Positions 17,754 through 26,070 of a stretch of DNA of 64,000 nucleotides are shown one piece after another. The stretch is from UTCHB3 sp002050155 (lineage in GTDB: Bacteria > Bacteroidota > Ignavibacteria > Ignavibacteriales > Ignavibacteriaceae): the NCBI GenBank assembly GCA_030584105.1, contig CP129491.1, forward strand, positions 806,001-870,000, written 5' to 3'. The notes under the pieces are model-generated. The model made no database searches and had not been told where the DNA came from. It was given only the letters and a program-made list of their open reading frames with translations. How positions within the stretch are numbered: the stretch's first letter is position 1; each line of letters opens with the position of its first letter. A program made the translations under genes and the position numbers.

Positions 17754-19230
17754 TCTGCTGTTTTGTTTCTTCATTTTTAACGATCTTCAGGCGCAGAAAG
17801 ACAGCTCATCCGCAAAGTACTGGAGTGCCGGTTCCAAAGAGATCTGGCAGACTGTGGACGGGTTGCTGGATGACCCGAATCTTTCCGGGGCAACCTGGGG
17901 AGTAGTTGTACAGTCAGTCACTTCCGGTGAAGTTCTTTATAAAAGGAACGAGCAGGTTTTATTAAACCCGGCTTCATTAGTTAAACTGATAACAACAGCG
18001 GCTGCGCTTTCGTATCTGGGAGGTTCATACAATTACGAAACAGAGATAAGGGCTGACGGCACCATCGAGGGCAATCGTTTGCTGGGTGATTTGATAATTG
18101 TCGGTTTCGGCGACCCGACAATTTCAGGCAAATTCACCAACAGAGATGTTTACTCAGTATTCAACTCATGGGCAGATAAAATGATTGATCTTGGGGTTAC
18201 TGAGATAACCGGTGATCTGATAGGTTACGATAAGTTATTTGCGCCTTCTGCCCCGGGTAACGGATGGCAGTGGAATAATCTGGGCGAGTGGTACTCTGCC
18301 GTTCCCTCGGCACTGGCGTTTAACGATAATTCTGTAGATGTGTCGGTATCCCCCGGCGACATCGGTGAGGAAGCCGAAATATCTTTAAGCCCGGATACGA
18401 GATTTATCACCGTAATAAATCAGATTAGAACTGTGCCGGCAGATTCGGCTTCTTCAATAACGATTAAACGCGCACCCGGCTCCAATATCCTGCGTTTAGA
18501 GGGGGTTATAAGCTCTAAAACGCGTGAAATAGTCAGAAGTGTAGCCGTCGAAAACCCTGTTGAATTTTTCCTTGTGAATCTTAAAGAAGCATTTCACCGA
18601 AAAGGAATTAAAATTTCGGGAAGAATTAAAACCGCTTCAGGAATGGGTGATGATTTCAGTTTAGAGAAATCAACAGCACTTTTCAAGCACCGATCCGCCG
18701 CTTTCTCGGATATTGTTAAAGTTTGCAACAAGAACAGCCATAATTTCTATGCGGAACAAATTTTAAGAACAATGGGCTTGGCGGAAAAAGGTTACGGTTC
18801 ATTTGAAAACGGTATTTCAGTTGTAAACAGGTGGCTTTCAAAAGCGGGAATTGAACCGAACCTGATCAGGCTGGAAGACGGAAGCGGGCTTAGTTTGTTG
18901 AATTTAATTTCTGCGGATAAATTCGCCAAACTGCTACGCTACATTTCAAAATCGGATGAGTTTGCGATGTTTTACAATTCACTGCCGGTTGCCGGAAGAG
19001 ACGGTTCACTCGCAGACAGGATGCAAAACGGAGCTGCCGCCAACAATCTGCGGGCTAAACCGGGGCTTAATGAAAATGTCAGGAGCCTTGCGGGATACCT
19101 TAAAACTGCAGATAACGAAACTTTAAGTGTTGTTTTTATTGCTAACAACTTTTTAGTTCCCTACACTTTTATTGATGCCGTAATAGATAAAATTTGTAAC
19201 CGTTTGTGTATTTTAAAAAGAAAAAAATAG
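17725..19230 (+). CDS. dacB: D-alanyl-D-alanine carboxypeptidase/endopeptidase (PBP4, S13)
   Basis: 501 aa periplasmic penicillin-binding protein with a signal peptide (FSLLFCFFIFNDLQAQ). The S-x-x-K motif is NPASLVKL with S84 and K87; the S-x-N motif is SHN (S338-N340). The third motif reads KPG (K445) where the S13 family normally has KTG, within AKPGLNENVRSLAGYL. S13 enzymes trim pentapeptides and cut cross-links in peptidoglycan. The start overlaps rluB by 29 bp, so the two are probably coupled. The KPG change may alter activity or be a lineage variant. Confidence 0.88.
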   Translation: MHSRNTITFSLLFCFFIFNDLQAQKDSSSAKYWSAGSKEIWQTVDGLLDDPNLSGATWGVVVQSVTSGEVLYKRNEQVLLNPASLVKLITTAAALSYLGGSYNYETEIRADGTIEGNRLLGDLIIVGFGDPTISGKFTNRDVYSVFNSWADKMIDLGVTEITGDLIGYDKLFAPSAPGNGWQWNNLGEWYSAVPSALAFNDNSVDVSVSPGDIGEEAEISLSPDTRFITVINQIRTVPADSASSITIKRAPGSNILRLEGVISSKTREIVRSVAVENPVEFFLVNLKEAFHRKGIKISGRIKTASGMGDDFSLEKSTALFKHRSAAFSDIVKVCNKNSHNFYAEQILRTMGLAEKGYGSFENGISVVNRWLSKAGIEPNLIRLEDGSGLSLLNLISADKFAKLLRYISKSDEFAMFYNSLPVAGRDGSLADRMQNGAAANNLRAKPGLNENVRSLAGYLKTADNETLSVVFIANNFLVPYTFIDAVIDKICNRLCILKRKK

Positions 19231-19239
19231 AGGATTGAT

Positions 19240-20748
19240 TTGGAAAACCTCCGTGTGAACGAAGACTTAAATTTATTGATGAAAAGAAGATTCGAAGAAC
19301 TCGAAGAACTTAAGAACAGAAATGTGGTAACATTTGCGTATAATTTTGATGTTACCTCTGATTCTAAGGATATTATAGCAAACTTCTCTGAGGATGAAAA
19401 AAGAGAAGTGGCAATTGCCGGAAGAATTATTACTCTTCGAAGAATGGGCAAGGCGTCATTTGCTCACATTCAGGACCGGGCAGGTAAGATTCAGGTTTAT
19501 CTTAAGAAAGACGATCTGGGCGACGAGTATGAAAACTTCAAACTCTACGACATTGGGGATATTATTGGTGTTGAAGGTTTTGTTTTTAGAACAAAAATGG
19601 GCGAAATTTCGGTGCACGCCACTTCTTTAAAGTTATTGACCAAATCGATCAGACCTATTCCGGTACCGAAAGAAATTGTTGACGAAGAGGGAAATAAAGT
19701 AGTTTACGATCAGTTTTCGGACAAAGAACTAAGATATCGCCAACGCTATCTTGACCTTATCTTAAACCCGGAAGTTAAAAATGTTTTTATTACGCGCTCG
19801 AAAATAATCTCTGCCATGCGGTCTTTTTTGGATTCCAAAGGTATTCTTGAGGTTGAAACCCCTGTGCTGCAAACTATTTACGGCGGGGCAAGCGCAAGAC
19901 CGTTTATTACGCACCATAACGCGTTAGATATCCCGCTTTATCTGAGAATTGCCGATGAACTTTACCTGAAAAGGCTGATTGTCGGTGGGTTCGACGGTGT
20001 GTATGAGATTTCAAAAGATTTCCGGAATGAAGGGATGGATAAAACTCACAACCCGGAATTTACCATGATGGAAGTGTATGTTTCGTATAAAGACTACATT
20101 TGGATGATGTCGTTCGTTGAAGAGATGATTGAGCACATCTGTCATTCGGTTTACGGCACTGACAAATTTGAAATTGAAGGAACAGTAATCGACTTCAAAA
20201 GCCCGTGGAAAAGGGTTTCAATGGTTGACTCGCTTTTGAAAAAAACCGGTGTTGATTTTCTGACAGCAACTGATGAGCAAGTTCTTGAAACTGCGAAAAA
20301 ATTCGGAATTGATACGGAAAAATTGCAAAGCCGGGGTAAAATTATTGATGAACTTTTTGAAATCACCACGCAGCACGAGCTTATTCAGCCTACTTTCGTT
20401 ATTGATTATCCCATTGCAACCTCGCCTTTGGCTAAAAAGCACCGCGATAAGCCCGGTTTGGTTGAAAGGTTTGAAGGTTTTGTGCTCGGAAGAGAAATTT
20501 GCAACGCTTTCAGTGAACTAAACGACCCGATCGATCAGCGTGCTCGCTTTGAAGACCAACTCAAACAGAGGGAACAAGGCGACGATGAAGCGCAGGTTAT
20601 TGATGAAGATTTTGTAAGAGCTTTGGAGTACGGGATGCCTCCTACTTCAGGTCTTGGGGTTGGTATTGACAGGTTAGTGATGCTTTTAACAGACCAACCT
20701 TCTATCAGAGATGTGATCCTTTTTCCAACGATGAAACCGATTAAATAG
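19240..20748 (+). CDS. lysS: Lysyl-tRNA synthetase, class II
   Basis: 502 aa. An OB-fold anticodon-binding domain (about residues 50-150) precedes the class II catalytic core. Motif 2 region DFRNEGMDKTHNPEFTMMEVY and motif 3 GLGVGIDRLVMLLT are present. The start is TTG at 19240, a few bases after AGAGGA (19228-19233); no in-frame ATG fits better. The next gene starts at its final base (TAGTG). Confidence 0.96.
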   Translation: MENLRVNEDLNLLMKRRFEELEELKNRNVVTFAYNFDVTSDSKDIIANFSEDEKREVAIAGRIITLRRMGKASFAHIQDRAGKIQVYLKKDDLGDEYENFKLYDIGDIIGVEGFVFRTKMGEISVHATSLKLLTKSIRPIPVPKEIVDEEGNKVVYDQFSDKELRYRQRYLDLILNPEVKNVFITRSKIISAMRSFLDSKGILEVETPVLQTIYGGASARPFITHHNALDIPLYLRIADELYLKRLIVGGFDGVYEISKDFRNEGMDKTHNPEFTMMEVYVSYKDYIWMMSFVEEMIEHICHSVYGTDKFEIEGTVIDFKSPWKRVSMVDSLLKKTGVDFLTATDEQVLETAKKFGIDTEKLQSRGKIIDELFEITTQHELIQPTFVIDYPIATSPLAKKHRDKPGLVERFEGFVLGREICNAFSELNDPIDQRARFEDQLKQREQGDDEAQVIDEDFVRALEYGMPPTSGLGVGIDRLVMLLTDQPSIRDVILFPTMKPIK

Positions 20749-21797
20749 TGCTTTGCAGAATCGTTTTAATGGTGTTGGTTTTTCTTGTTAGTGAGGCTTT
20801 TCCGCAGACCGACAGTACAAAGATTCCAATCTTACCTACGGAACAGTTTTCACCTACAGAACATTTTTTAAATACTGAGCAATTATTACCCACAGAACAG
20901 TTCTCACCTGCAGAGCAGCTTTTGCACATTGAGCAGCCTTCGTTGTTTAGAAGAGAGAGGGATTCTTCTGCACTTTTTCCACCGACACTTCTTTCAACAG
21001 TTGATTATAAACCGAAATTACCCGGACCTGACTATTTTTTACTCGGTAGTTTAAGCACCGCTTATGTTGGTGCATTTGTTGGAGTTCACATCTACCAAAA
21101 AAACGCATGGTGGAGCGGTAAAAAGACCGGTTTTCACATCGAAAACGACTGGAAATACGCTCTTTCGGTTGATAAATTGGGGCATTTTTATTCTCCCGTA
21201 ATTTTAGCTCACGCTTTTTCAGTAGGGTTAGAAGCAGCAAATGTTGACTACGGCACGGGTATCTGGGTATCCTCGGCTGCTGCATTGTTGTTTCAGCTGT
21301 ATGTTGAAGTTTACGATGGATTTGCCTCGGAGTGGGGGTTTAGCCCGGGTGATGCAATAGCAGACATAGCGGGTGCTGCCTATCCGGTTTTGCAATATTA
21401 TTACCCTGTGCTCTACAATTTTCACCCCCGTTTTAGTTACTGGCCCGTTGGTTTGGGTAATGAGGGTCACAACCCGGGGCAGAAACTTATACTCGTTGAT
21501 GATTATGAAGGTCAAAGGTTTTGGCTTTCGATGAGGGTGGGGAACCTTTTCGGCGATGGGTTTAAAAAAATCTGGCCCGATTTTCTGATGTTGAGCGTCG
21601 GATATGGCGTTCGAAACCTTGACGGCAGGGGAGGGGGGCTGAAAGATTTTTATATAGCCCTTGATTTGGATTACGACAAAATCCCGCTGTACGGAAAATT
21701 TTGGCAAATGCTTAAAAACTCTTTTGCATTTATCAAGTTCCCGATGCCGGCAGTCAGGGTTACAAACGGAGTTGCCTTTTTTGGTTTTGCATTTTAA
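20748..21797 (+). CDS. DUF2279 family envelope protein with hexapeptide repeat
   Basis: 349 aa predicted secreted or outer-membrane-associated protein of unknown function. A signal peptide (LMVLVFLVSEAFPQ) is followed by six hexapeptide repeats (residues 29-64, consensus LPTEQF). The DUF2279-like body holds a conserved core (KLGHFYSPVILAHAF, FASEWGFSPGDAIADIAGA). The start GTG 20748 overlaps the last base of the lysS stop. The C terminus ends in Phe with strand-like segments, compatible with an outer-membrane location. Confidence 0.7.
   Translation: MLCRIVLMVLVFLVSEAFPQTDSTKIPILPTEQFSPTEHFLNTEQLLPTEQFSPAEQLLHIEQPSLFRRERDSSALFPPTLLSTVDYKPKLPGPDYFLLGSLSTAYVGAFVGVHIYQKNAWWSGKKTGFHIENDWKYALSVDKLGHFYSPVILAHAFSVGLEAANVDYGTGIWVSSAAALLFQLYVEVYDGFASEWGFSPGDAIADIAGAAYPVLQYYYPVLYNFHPRFSYWPVGLGNEGHNPGQKLILVDDYEGQRFWLSMRVGNLFGDGFKKIWPDFLMLSVGYGVRNLDGRGGGLKDFYIALDLDYDKIPLYGKFWQMLKNSFAFIKFPMPAVRVTNGVAFFGFAF
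20832..20939 (+). repeat. Six 18-bp in-frame repeats in the DUF2279 gene
   Basis: Residues 29-64 read LPTEQF, SPTEHF, LNTEQL, LPTEQF, SPAEQL and LHIEQP. The 18-bp units encode a low-complexity linker between the signal peptide and the domain. Copy number could vary between strains by slippage. Confidence 0.85.
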
Positions 21798-21799
21798 TC

Positions 21800-22540
21800 A
21801 TGCCGTATTCATTTTCAATCGTTGTTCCCGTTTTAAATGAGGAGAAACTACTACCTAAGTTTTTCGAAGAGATAAATGAAGTGGTGTTTGGCGCCGAAGG
21901 TCGTGAAGTTGAAATAATTGTTTCCGATGGTGGCAGCCGGGATACAAGCCGTGAAATAGCCCGGCGATATACAGAAAAAGTAATCGATTTAAGCGACGCA
22001 CCTTTTAACAACATCGCCTCAGGAAGAAATGCAGGCGCGAAAGCCGCAACCGGTGATATTATCCTGTTTTGCAATGCAGATATTCGATTTGAAAACCCTT
22101 CCGGTTTTCTGAAAAGGGTTGAGAATGAGTTTAACCGCAACCCAAAACTGATTGCTCTTTCAGCCTGGGTGAGAGTTTTTCCGGAAGAGGAAAAATTAGT
22201 TGATAAATGCTTCCACACTTTCTACAACTGCTATTTCAGCTTTCTGAACGCAACAGGTATCGGGATGGGCAGAGGTGAGTGTATAATTGTTAAAAGAGAT
22301 AAGTTTGTTGAAACCGGCGGGTTTGATGAATCGTTGCCTGCGGGCGAGGATTTTGAATTGTTTAATCGGTTGATTAAATTGGGCAAAGTTAAATACTCCT
22401 CAAAAATAAAAGTTTTTGAGTCGCCCAGAAGGTTCAGAGAGGCAGGATACCTAAGAGTAACTGCAATGTGGACGGCAAACGCCACTTCAATTTACTTCAG
22501 AAAACGGGCAATCTCCGATTCGTGGAAACAGGTTCGGTAG
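21800..22540 (+). CDS. Family 2 glycosyltransferase
   Basis: 246 aa GT-A fold enzyme with no membrane segments. It has VVPVLNEEKLLPKF at the N terminus, the nucleotide-binding VSDGGSRDTS, the metal-site region ILFCNADIRF (DxD-like), and ESLPAGEDFELFNRL with the catalytic ED. It starts 3 bp after the previous gene. It resembles the small GT2 enzymes used in lipid or envelope glycosylation; donor and acceptor sugars are unknown. Confidence 0.83.
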   Translation: MPYSFSIVVPVLNEEKLLPKFFEEINEVVFGAEGREVEIIVSDGGSRDTSREIARRYTEKVIDLSDAPFNNIASGRNAGAKAATGDIILFCNADIRFENPSGFLKRVENEFNRNPKLIALSAWVRVFPEEEKLVDKCFHTFYNCYFSFLNATGIGMGRGECIIVKRDKFVETGGFDESLPAGEDFELFNRLIKLGKVKYSSKIKVFESPRRFREAGYLRVTAMWTANATSIYFRKRAISDSWKQVR

Positions 22541-22554
22541 TTACACTTTCTGAG

Positions 22555-22668
22555 TTTCTAAATGGCCGGAAAGGGGTAAAGTTAGTGCGGTAAGGCGTAA
22601 GATCGTAAGGATCTGTCTGCCAAATCTTTCTAAGTGGCCGGAAAGGGGTGAAGTTAGTGCGGAAAGGG
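22555..22668 (+). repeat. Two near-identical 42-bp direct repeats, 72 bp apart
   Basis: TTTCTAA-TGGCCGGAAAGG... occurs at 22555-22596 and 22627-22668 with four base differences. In each copy a start codon (ATG 22562, GTG 22634) opens a five-codon ORF MAGKG ending in TAA or TGA; two of the four differences fall in the start and stop codons and keep them functional. It lies between the glycosyltransferase and gamma-carbonic anhydrase genes. Confidence 0.8.
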
Positions 22669-22727
22669 TCGATGCAGTTCTAACAGGGCGGTTTAAGCAC
22701 AGTTTAAATAATTATTTAGAGGAATAA

Positions 22728-23270
22728 ATGGAAAACAAAAACTCTTATTCAATGCTTTATTTTGAGGGGAAGTATCCAAAGATAGCCGAAGATGTATTCA
22801 TTGCTGATGGTGTTCGCTTGATTGGTGATGTTACCGTTGGGAAAGGTTCATCTCTTTGGTACAACTCTGTTTTGCGCGGTGATGATAACTTTGTTAAAGT
22901 TGGCGAATTTACAAATATTCAGGATGGTTCAATTCTTCATGTTACTGGAAAAGAGTTTCCCTGCACAGTTGGCAATTTTGTAACCGTTGGGCACAATGCA
23001 AACATTCACGCTTGCACGGTTGAAGATTTCACGCTAATTGGAATTGGTGCAATAGTTCTTGACGGTGCCCTTGTTGAAAAAAATTCGATCGTTGCTGCCG
23101 GAGCTGTGGTTACTCCGGGCACTGTAATTAAGTCCGGATATATGTATGCCGGCACGCCCGCAAAAATAATTCGTAGTTTAACCGATAAAGAATTTGCTTT
23201 TTTCGAAAAAAGTGCTTATAATTATTTTGAGATTGCAAAGTATAGTAAAAAATCGATTGCAGACGATTAA
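22728..23270 (+). CDS. Gamma-carbonic anhydrase-like hexapeptide-repeat protein
   Basis: 180 aa left-handed beta-helix protein of the gamma-carbonic anhydrase/PaaY group. Hexapeptide turns run through the protein (IADGVRLIGDVTVG, VLDGALVEKNSIVAAGAVV). The three zinc histidines are visible in ILHVTG and VGHNANIHA. The start ATG 22728 follows TTAGAGGAATAA. It may hydrate CO2 or act as an acyltransferase-like scaffold; many members lack proven activity. It opens a run of housekeeping genes up to hprK. Confidence 0.85.
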   Translation: MENKNSYSMLYFEGKYPKIAEDVFIADGVRLIGDVTVGKGSSLWYNSVLRGDDNFVKVGEFTNIQDGSILHVTGKEFPCTVGNFVTVGHNANIHACTVEDFTLIGIGAIVLDGALVEKNSIVAAGAVVTPGTVIKSGYMYAGTPAKIIRSLTDKEFAFFEKSAYNYFEIAKYSKKSIADD

Positions 23271-23296
23271 TCCGGTACTAACAGTAGAATAAAAAG

Positions 23297-23731
23297 ATGG
23301 ATATTTTTGTCGAAATTCACTCAAAACCCGCCCTAAAAAAATCGATTGTTAAATCAATAATTAACGATTTTTCTGAAATTAAAGCGCAAAAATTCGCCTC
23401 AATGGAAGTTTCATTTGTACCCGTTGATGTGATTTCAGAGTTGAACGACGATTACCTGAATCATAATTATGCAACTGATATTTTAACTTTCGACTACAAA
23501 AGTGAAGAGCCGGGCGCCGTTGAGGGCGAAATTATCATCTGCAGCGATGTTGCTGTTTCTAACGCAGCGGAATACAAAGTTACCGTTGAGAACGAATTAG
23601 TTCGTCTGGTTATTCACGGGTTGCTGCACCTAACCGGGTATGATGATAAAACCCCGGAAGAAAAAAGTGAAATGAAACAAGAAGAAGACCGACTTGTTGA
23701 ATTGATTTATCCGAAATATTTTAGTATATAA
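23297..23731 (+). CDS. ybeY: Endoribonuclease YbeY (16S rRNA maturation)
   Basis: 144 aa metal-dependent RNase for 16S rRNA 3' maturation and ribosome quality control. The metal motif is HGLLHLTGYDD, with H107 and H111; the third ligand position holds D117 instead of His, as commonly seen in Bacteroidota YbeY. The conserved TDILTFDY also fits. The start ATG 23297 follows a TAGAAT-like weak ribosome site. Confidence 0.92.
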   Translation: MDIFVEIHSKPALKKSIVKSIINDFSEIKAQKFASMEVSFVPVDVISELNDDYLNHNYATDILTFDYKSEEPGAVEGEIIICSDVAVSNAAEYKVTVENELVRLVIHGLLHLTGYDDKTPEEKSEMKQEEDRLVELIYPKYFSI

Positions 23732-23753
23732 TAAAGCATCTTTTTGAGATTTT

Positions 23754-24650
23754 GTGAACTTGACAGTTAAAAAAAAAATAGATGATTATCTGAGTTACCT
23801 GCGCAAAAGTAAACTCAGTTCCGACAACACGGTTGCTGCATACAGTAACGATCTTAACGGCTTTGCTGCTTTTTGTGAAGATATTGGCATACAGGAAGTC
23901 GATTCTGTTACCATTAAAACCGTGAAGAGATATCTCAGCAGTTTAAATTCGCTTGGGTTAGACAGGTCAAGCATCGCCCGAAAAATGACCAGCCTAAGGG
24001 TTTTCTTTAACTACCTTCTAGATATCGGAGTAATCGAATATAATTTTGTAAAAGACATTAAAAACCCCAAATTTCAGCGTAAACTGCCTGATATTGTATC
24101 AGAGAAAGAATTTGAGAGCACCACATCACTTGCAGCTGAATCTGCTGCTAACTCTTATAATGAATTGTTACACACAGCAATTCTTGAATTACTTTACGGC
24201 TGCTCACTCCGTGTCTCAGAAGTATGCACAATTAAAGCAGGAGATGTAGATTTAGTAAACGGAAAAATTTCCGTGACAGGCAAAGGCTCTAAAATGCGAA
24301 TAGTGCCGGTAGGCGGCAAATCATCAACAATTCTTAAAAATTTTTGGGAGGTACGAAAGAGTTTAGGTTACCATAATTTATTTTTATCACAACTTAACGG
24401 CAAAGCGGTTAATCAGCAGTATGTTTACAGGCTGGTTAGAAAGTTGCTTTCTGCTTCAACTGACATCCGCAAGAAAAGCCCGCATGTGCTCCGGCACAGC
24501 TCAGCTACTCACATGTTGGATAACGGAGCCGACCTGCTCGCCATTAAGGAGATATTAGGACACGAAAACCTTTCAACCACGCAAATTTACACTCAAGTGA
24601 GTATAGAGAGGCTGAAAGGCATTTATAAAAAAGCACATCCAAAATCATAA
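23754..24650 (+). CDS. xerC: Tyrosine recombinase XerC/XerD
   Basis: 298 aa. An N-terminal SAM-like core-binding domain (residues 1-95) is followed by the catalytic domain with the full active site: R153 (SLRVSEV), K177, H244 and R247 (HVLRHSSATH), H270 (LGHEN) and Y279 (QIYTQV). It resolves chromosome dimers at dif with a partner recombinase. Length and chromosomal context favour Xer rather than an integrase; XerC versus XerD cannot be decided without the second gene. The start is GTG at 23754. Confidence 0.9.
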   Translation: MNLTVKKKIDDYLSYLRKSKLSSDNTVAAYSNDLNGFAAFCEDIGIQEVDSVTIKTVKRYLSSLNSLGLDRSSIARKMTSLRVFFNYLLDIGVIEYNFVKDIKNPKFQRKLPDIVSEKEFESTTSLAAESAANSYNELLHTAILELLYGCSLRVSEVCTIKAGDVDLVNGKISVTGKGSKMRIVPVGGKSSTILKNFWEVRKSLGYHNLFLSQLNGKAVNQQYVYRLVRKLLSASTDIRKKSPHVLRHSSATHMLDNGADLLAIKEILGHENLSTTQIYTQVSIERLKGIYKKAHPKS

Positions 24651-24667
24651 AACAACCGGGAGGTACC

Positions 24668-24985
24668 ATGAATATCCAGATAACTGCCAGAAAATTCACC
24701 GCCAGAGATACTCTTAAAGACCTGATCAGAGCTGAAGTATCCAACTTGCAAAAATTTTCCGATGAAATCTTAGATGTTGAAGTTGTTCTCAGCTATCAGA
24801 ATGTTAAAGACAGCATTAAAGAAGTGGAGTTAATTGCTAAACTTCCGGGTAGTATTTTAACTGCGAAAGATTCTTCCGACGAATATACCAAATCTGTTAA
24901 AGCTGCCGTGGATAAAATCCAGAGGCAAATCAGAAAACGAAAAACCAAACGCGAAGCTGACAAAAAGTTAAACCTGGAGTCATAG
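24668..24985 (+). CDS. hpf: Ribosome hibernation promoting factor (short form)
   Basis: 105 aa HPF/RaiA-family protein that binds the decoding region of the 30S subunit during stationary phase. The N terminus MNIQITARKFTARDTLKDLI is typical. A very good ribosome site (GGGAGG, 24659-24664) precedes the ATG. It is the short form without the C-terminal dimerisation domain of long HPF. It lies 3 bp before hprK, a conserved neighbourhood. Confidence 0.92.
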   Translation: MNIQITARKFTARDTLKDLIRAEVSNLQKFSDEILDVEVVLSYQNVKDSIKEVELIAKLPGSILTAKDSSDEYTKSVKAAVDKIQRQIRKRKTKREADKKLNLES

Positions 24986-24988
24986 TAC

Positions 24989-25987
24989 TTGGAACTGATT
25001 AACAGAGACCACATTACTGTTGAATTTTTCTTTAATAGAACAAAGGATAAATTCAAGATCACCAATTTTACAGGTGAACGAGGTTTCACAAGAAAAATAA
25101 AAGAACCTAATTTACACAGACCCGGCCTGGCACTGGCCGGGTTTGTTGATTTATTTTCCTACTCAAGGATTCAAATTTTTGGAAATACAGAAATCAGGTA
25201 CCTTCAGTCACTTGATTCCGGGAAAAGAAGAAGTGCTCTCGAGGGGTTGTGCCGTTTCGATATTCCGTGCATGATAATTTCAAACGGCATCGAACCATTC
25301 CCTGAAATGATGGAACTTTCGGAAATCTTTGATATTGCAATTTTTGGGTCACCGGACAATACGACAAGGCTGAATTTTTTCATCAGCGATTTTCTGAACG
25401 ATCAATTTTTGCCGCAGGAATCAATTCACGGCTCACTGATCGATGTTTACGGCGTAGGGATTTTGTTCACGGGGCAGTCGAGTGTGGGAAAAAGCGAAGT
25501 TGCGCTCGATCTGGTGGAACGAGGGCACCGTTTGGTAGCCGATGATGTGGTTATCGCAACAAAAAAAGGGGAGGGGTTGCTGATGGGTACAGGAACCGAC
25601 ATTTCAAAACATTTTATGGAAATCCGAGGTTTAGGGTTAATAAATGTTGAGAAAATTTTCGGGATTCGGTCGATCAGGTACCAAAAAAGAATTGAAGTGG
25701 TGGTTAACCTTGAAATTTGGGACGCCAATGCTGAATACACCAGAACAGGGTTGGACGACAGCACCACCACTATTATGGAGGTTGAGCTGCCTTATGTCAG
25801 GCTTCCGATTGTACCCGGGAAAAATATTACTGTTATTACTGAAGTGATTGCACTAAACTATCTGTTAAAGCATTACGGGTACGACAGCGCAAAAGTTTTT
25901 CAGGATCGGCTCGCAAGAAAACTTAAAGAAGCCGATGGCAAAAGTTTTTCCAGAGGAATTGATTATTTCGAACACGATTTTGAGTAA
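24989..25987 (+). CDS. hprK: HPr kinase/phosphorylase
   Basis: 332 aa. An N-terminal regulatory domain (about residues 1-130) is followed by the kinase domain with a P-loop GQSSVGKS (162-169) and the HprK signature MEIRGLGLINVEKIFG. In other bacteria it phosphorylates Ser46 of HPr in carbon control. No PTS gene is in the window. In many Gram-negatives without sugar PTS it works in a nitrogen-type PTS or other regulatory role. The start is TTG at 24989, right after hpf. Confidence 0.93.
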   Translation: MELINRDHITVEFFFNRTKDKFKITNFTGERGFTRKIKEPNLHRPGLALAGFVDLFSYSRIQIFGNTEIRYLQSLDSGKRRSALEGLCRFDIPCMIISNGIEPFPEMMELSEIFDIAIFGSPDNTTRLNFFISDFLNDQFLPQESIHGSLIDVYGVGILFTGQSSVGKSEVALDLVERGHRLVADDVVIATKKGEGLLMGTGTDISKHFMEIRGLGLINVEKIFGIRSIRYQKRIEVVVNLEIWDANAEYTRTGLDDSTTTIMEVELPYVRLPIVPGKNITVITEVIALNYLLKHYGYDSAKVFQDRLARKLKEADGKSFSRGIDYFEHDFE

Positions 25988-25993
25988 TCTCTG

Positions 25994-26024
25994 TTTGTTT
26001 TAGAAAATTCTTTTTTTAGTTTTG
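25994..26024 (+). promoter_or_regulatory. Bacteroidota-type promoter for the M23 peptidase gene
   Basis: TTTG at 25994-25997 and TAGTTTTG at 26017-26024 match the -33 TTTG and -7 TAnnTTTG elements with a 19-bp gap. The start codon lies 47 bp downstream. Confidence 0.6.
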
Positions 26025-26070
26025 TAGTTTGATTTTTTAAAATTTCCTACAAATCACAATTTTCATATAC

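Noticed and set aside
20741..20929. Cysteine-rich minus-strand frame (CSVGENCSVG)
   Set aside because: It is the reverse reading of the 18-bp repeats in the DUF2279 gene; no ribosome site or conserved family.
23754..24650. Integrase of a mobile element
   Set aside because: Housekeeping neighbours, normal Xer length and no att repeats or phage genes nearby.
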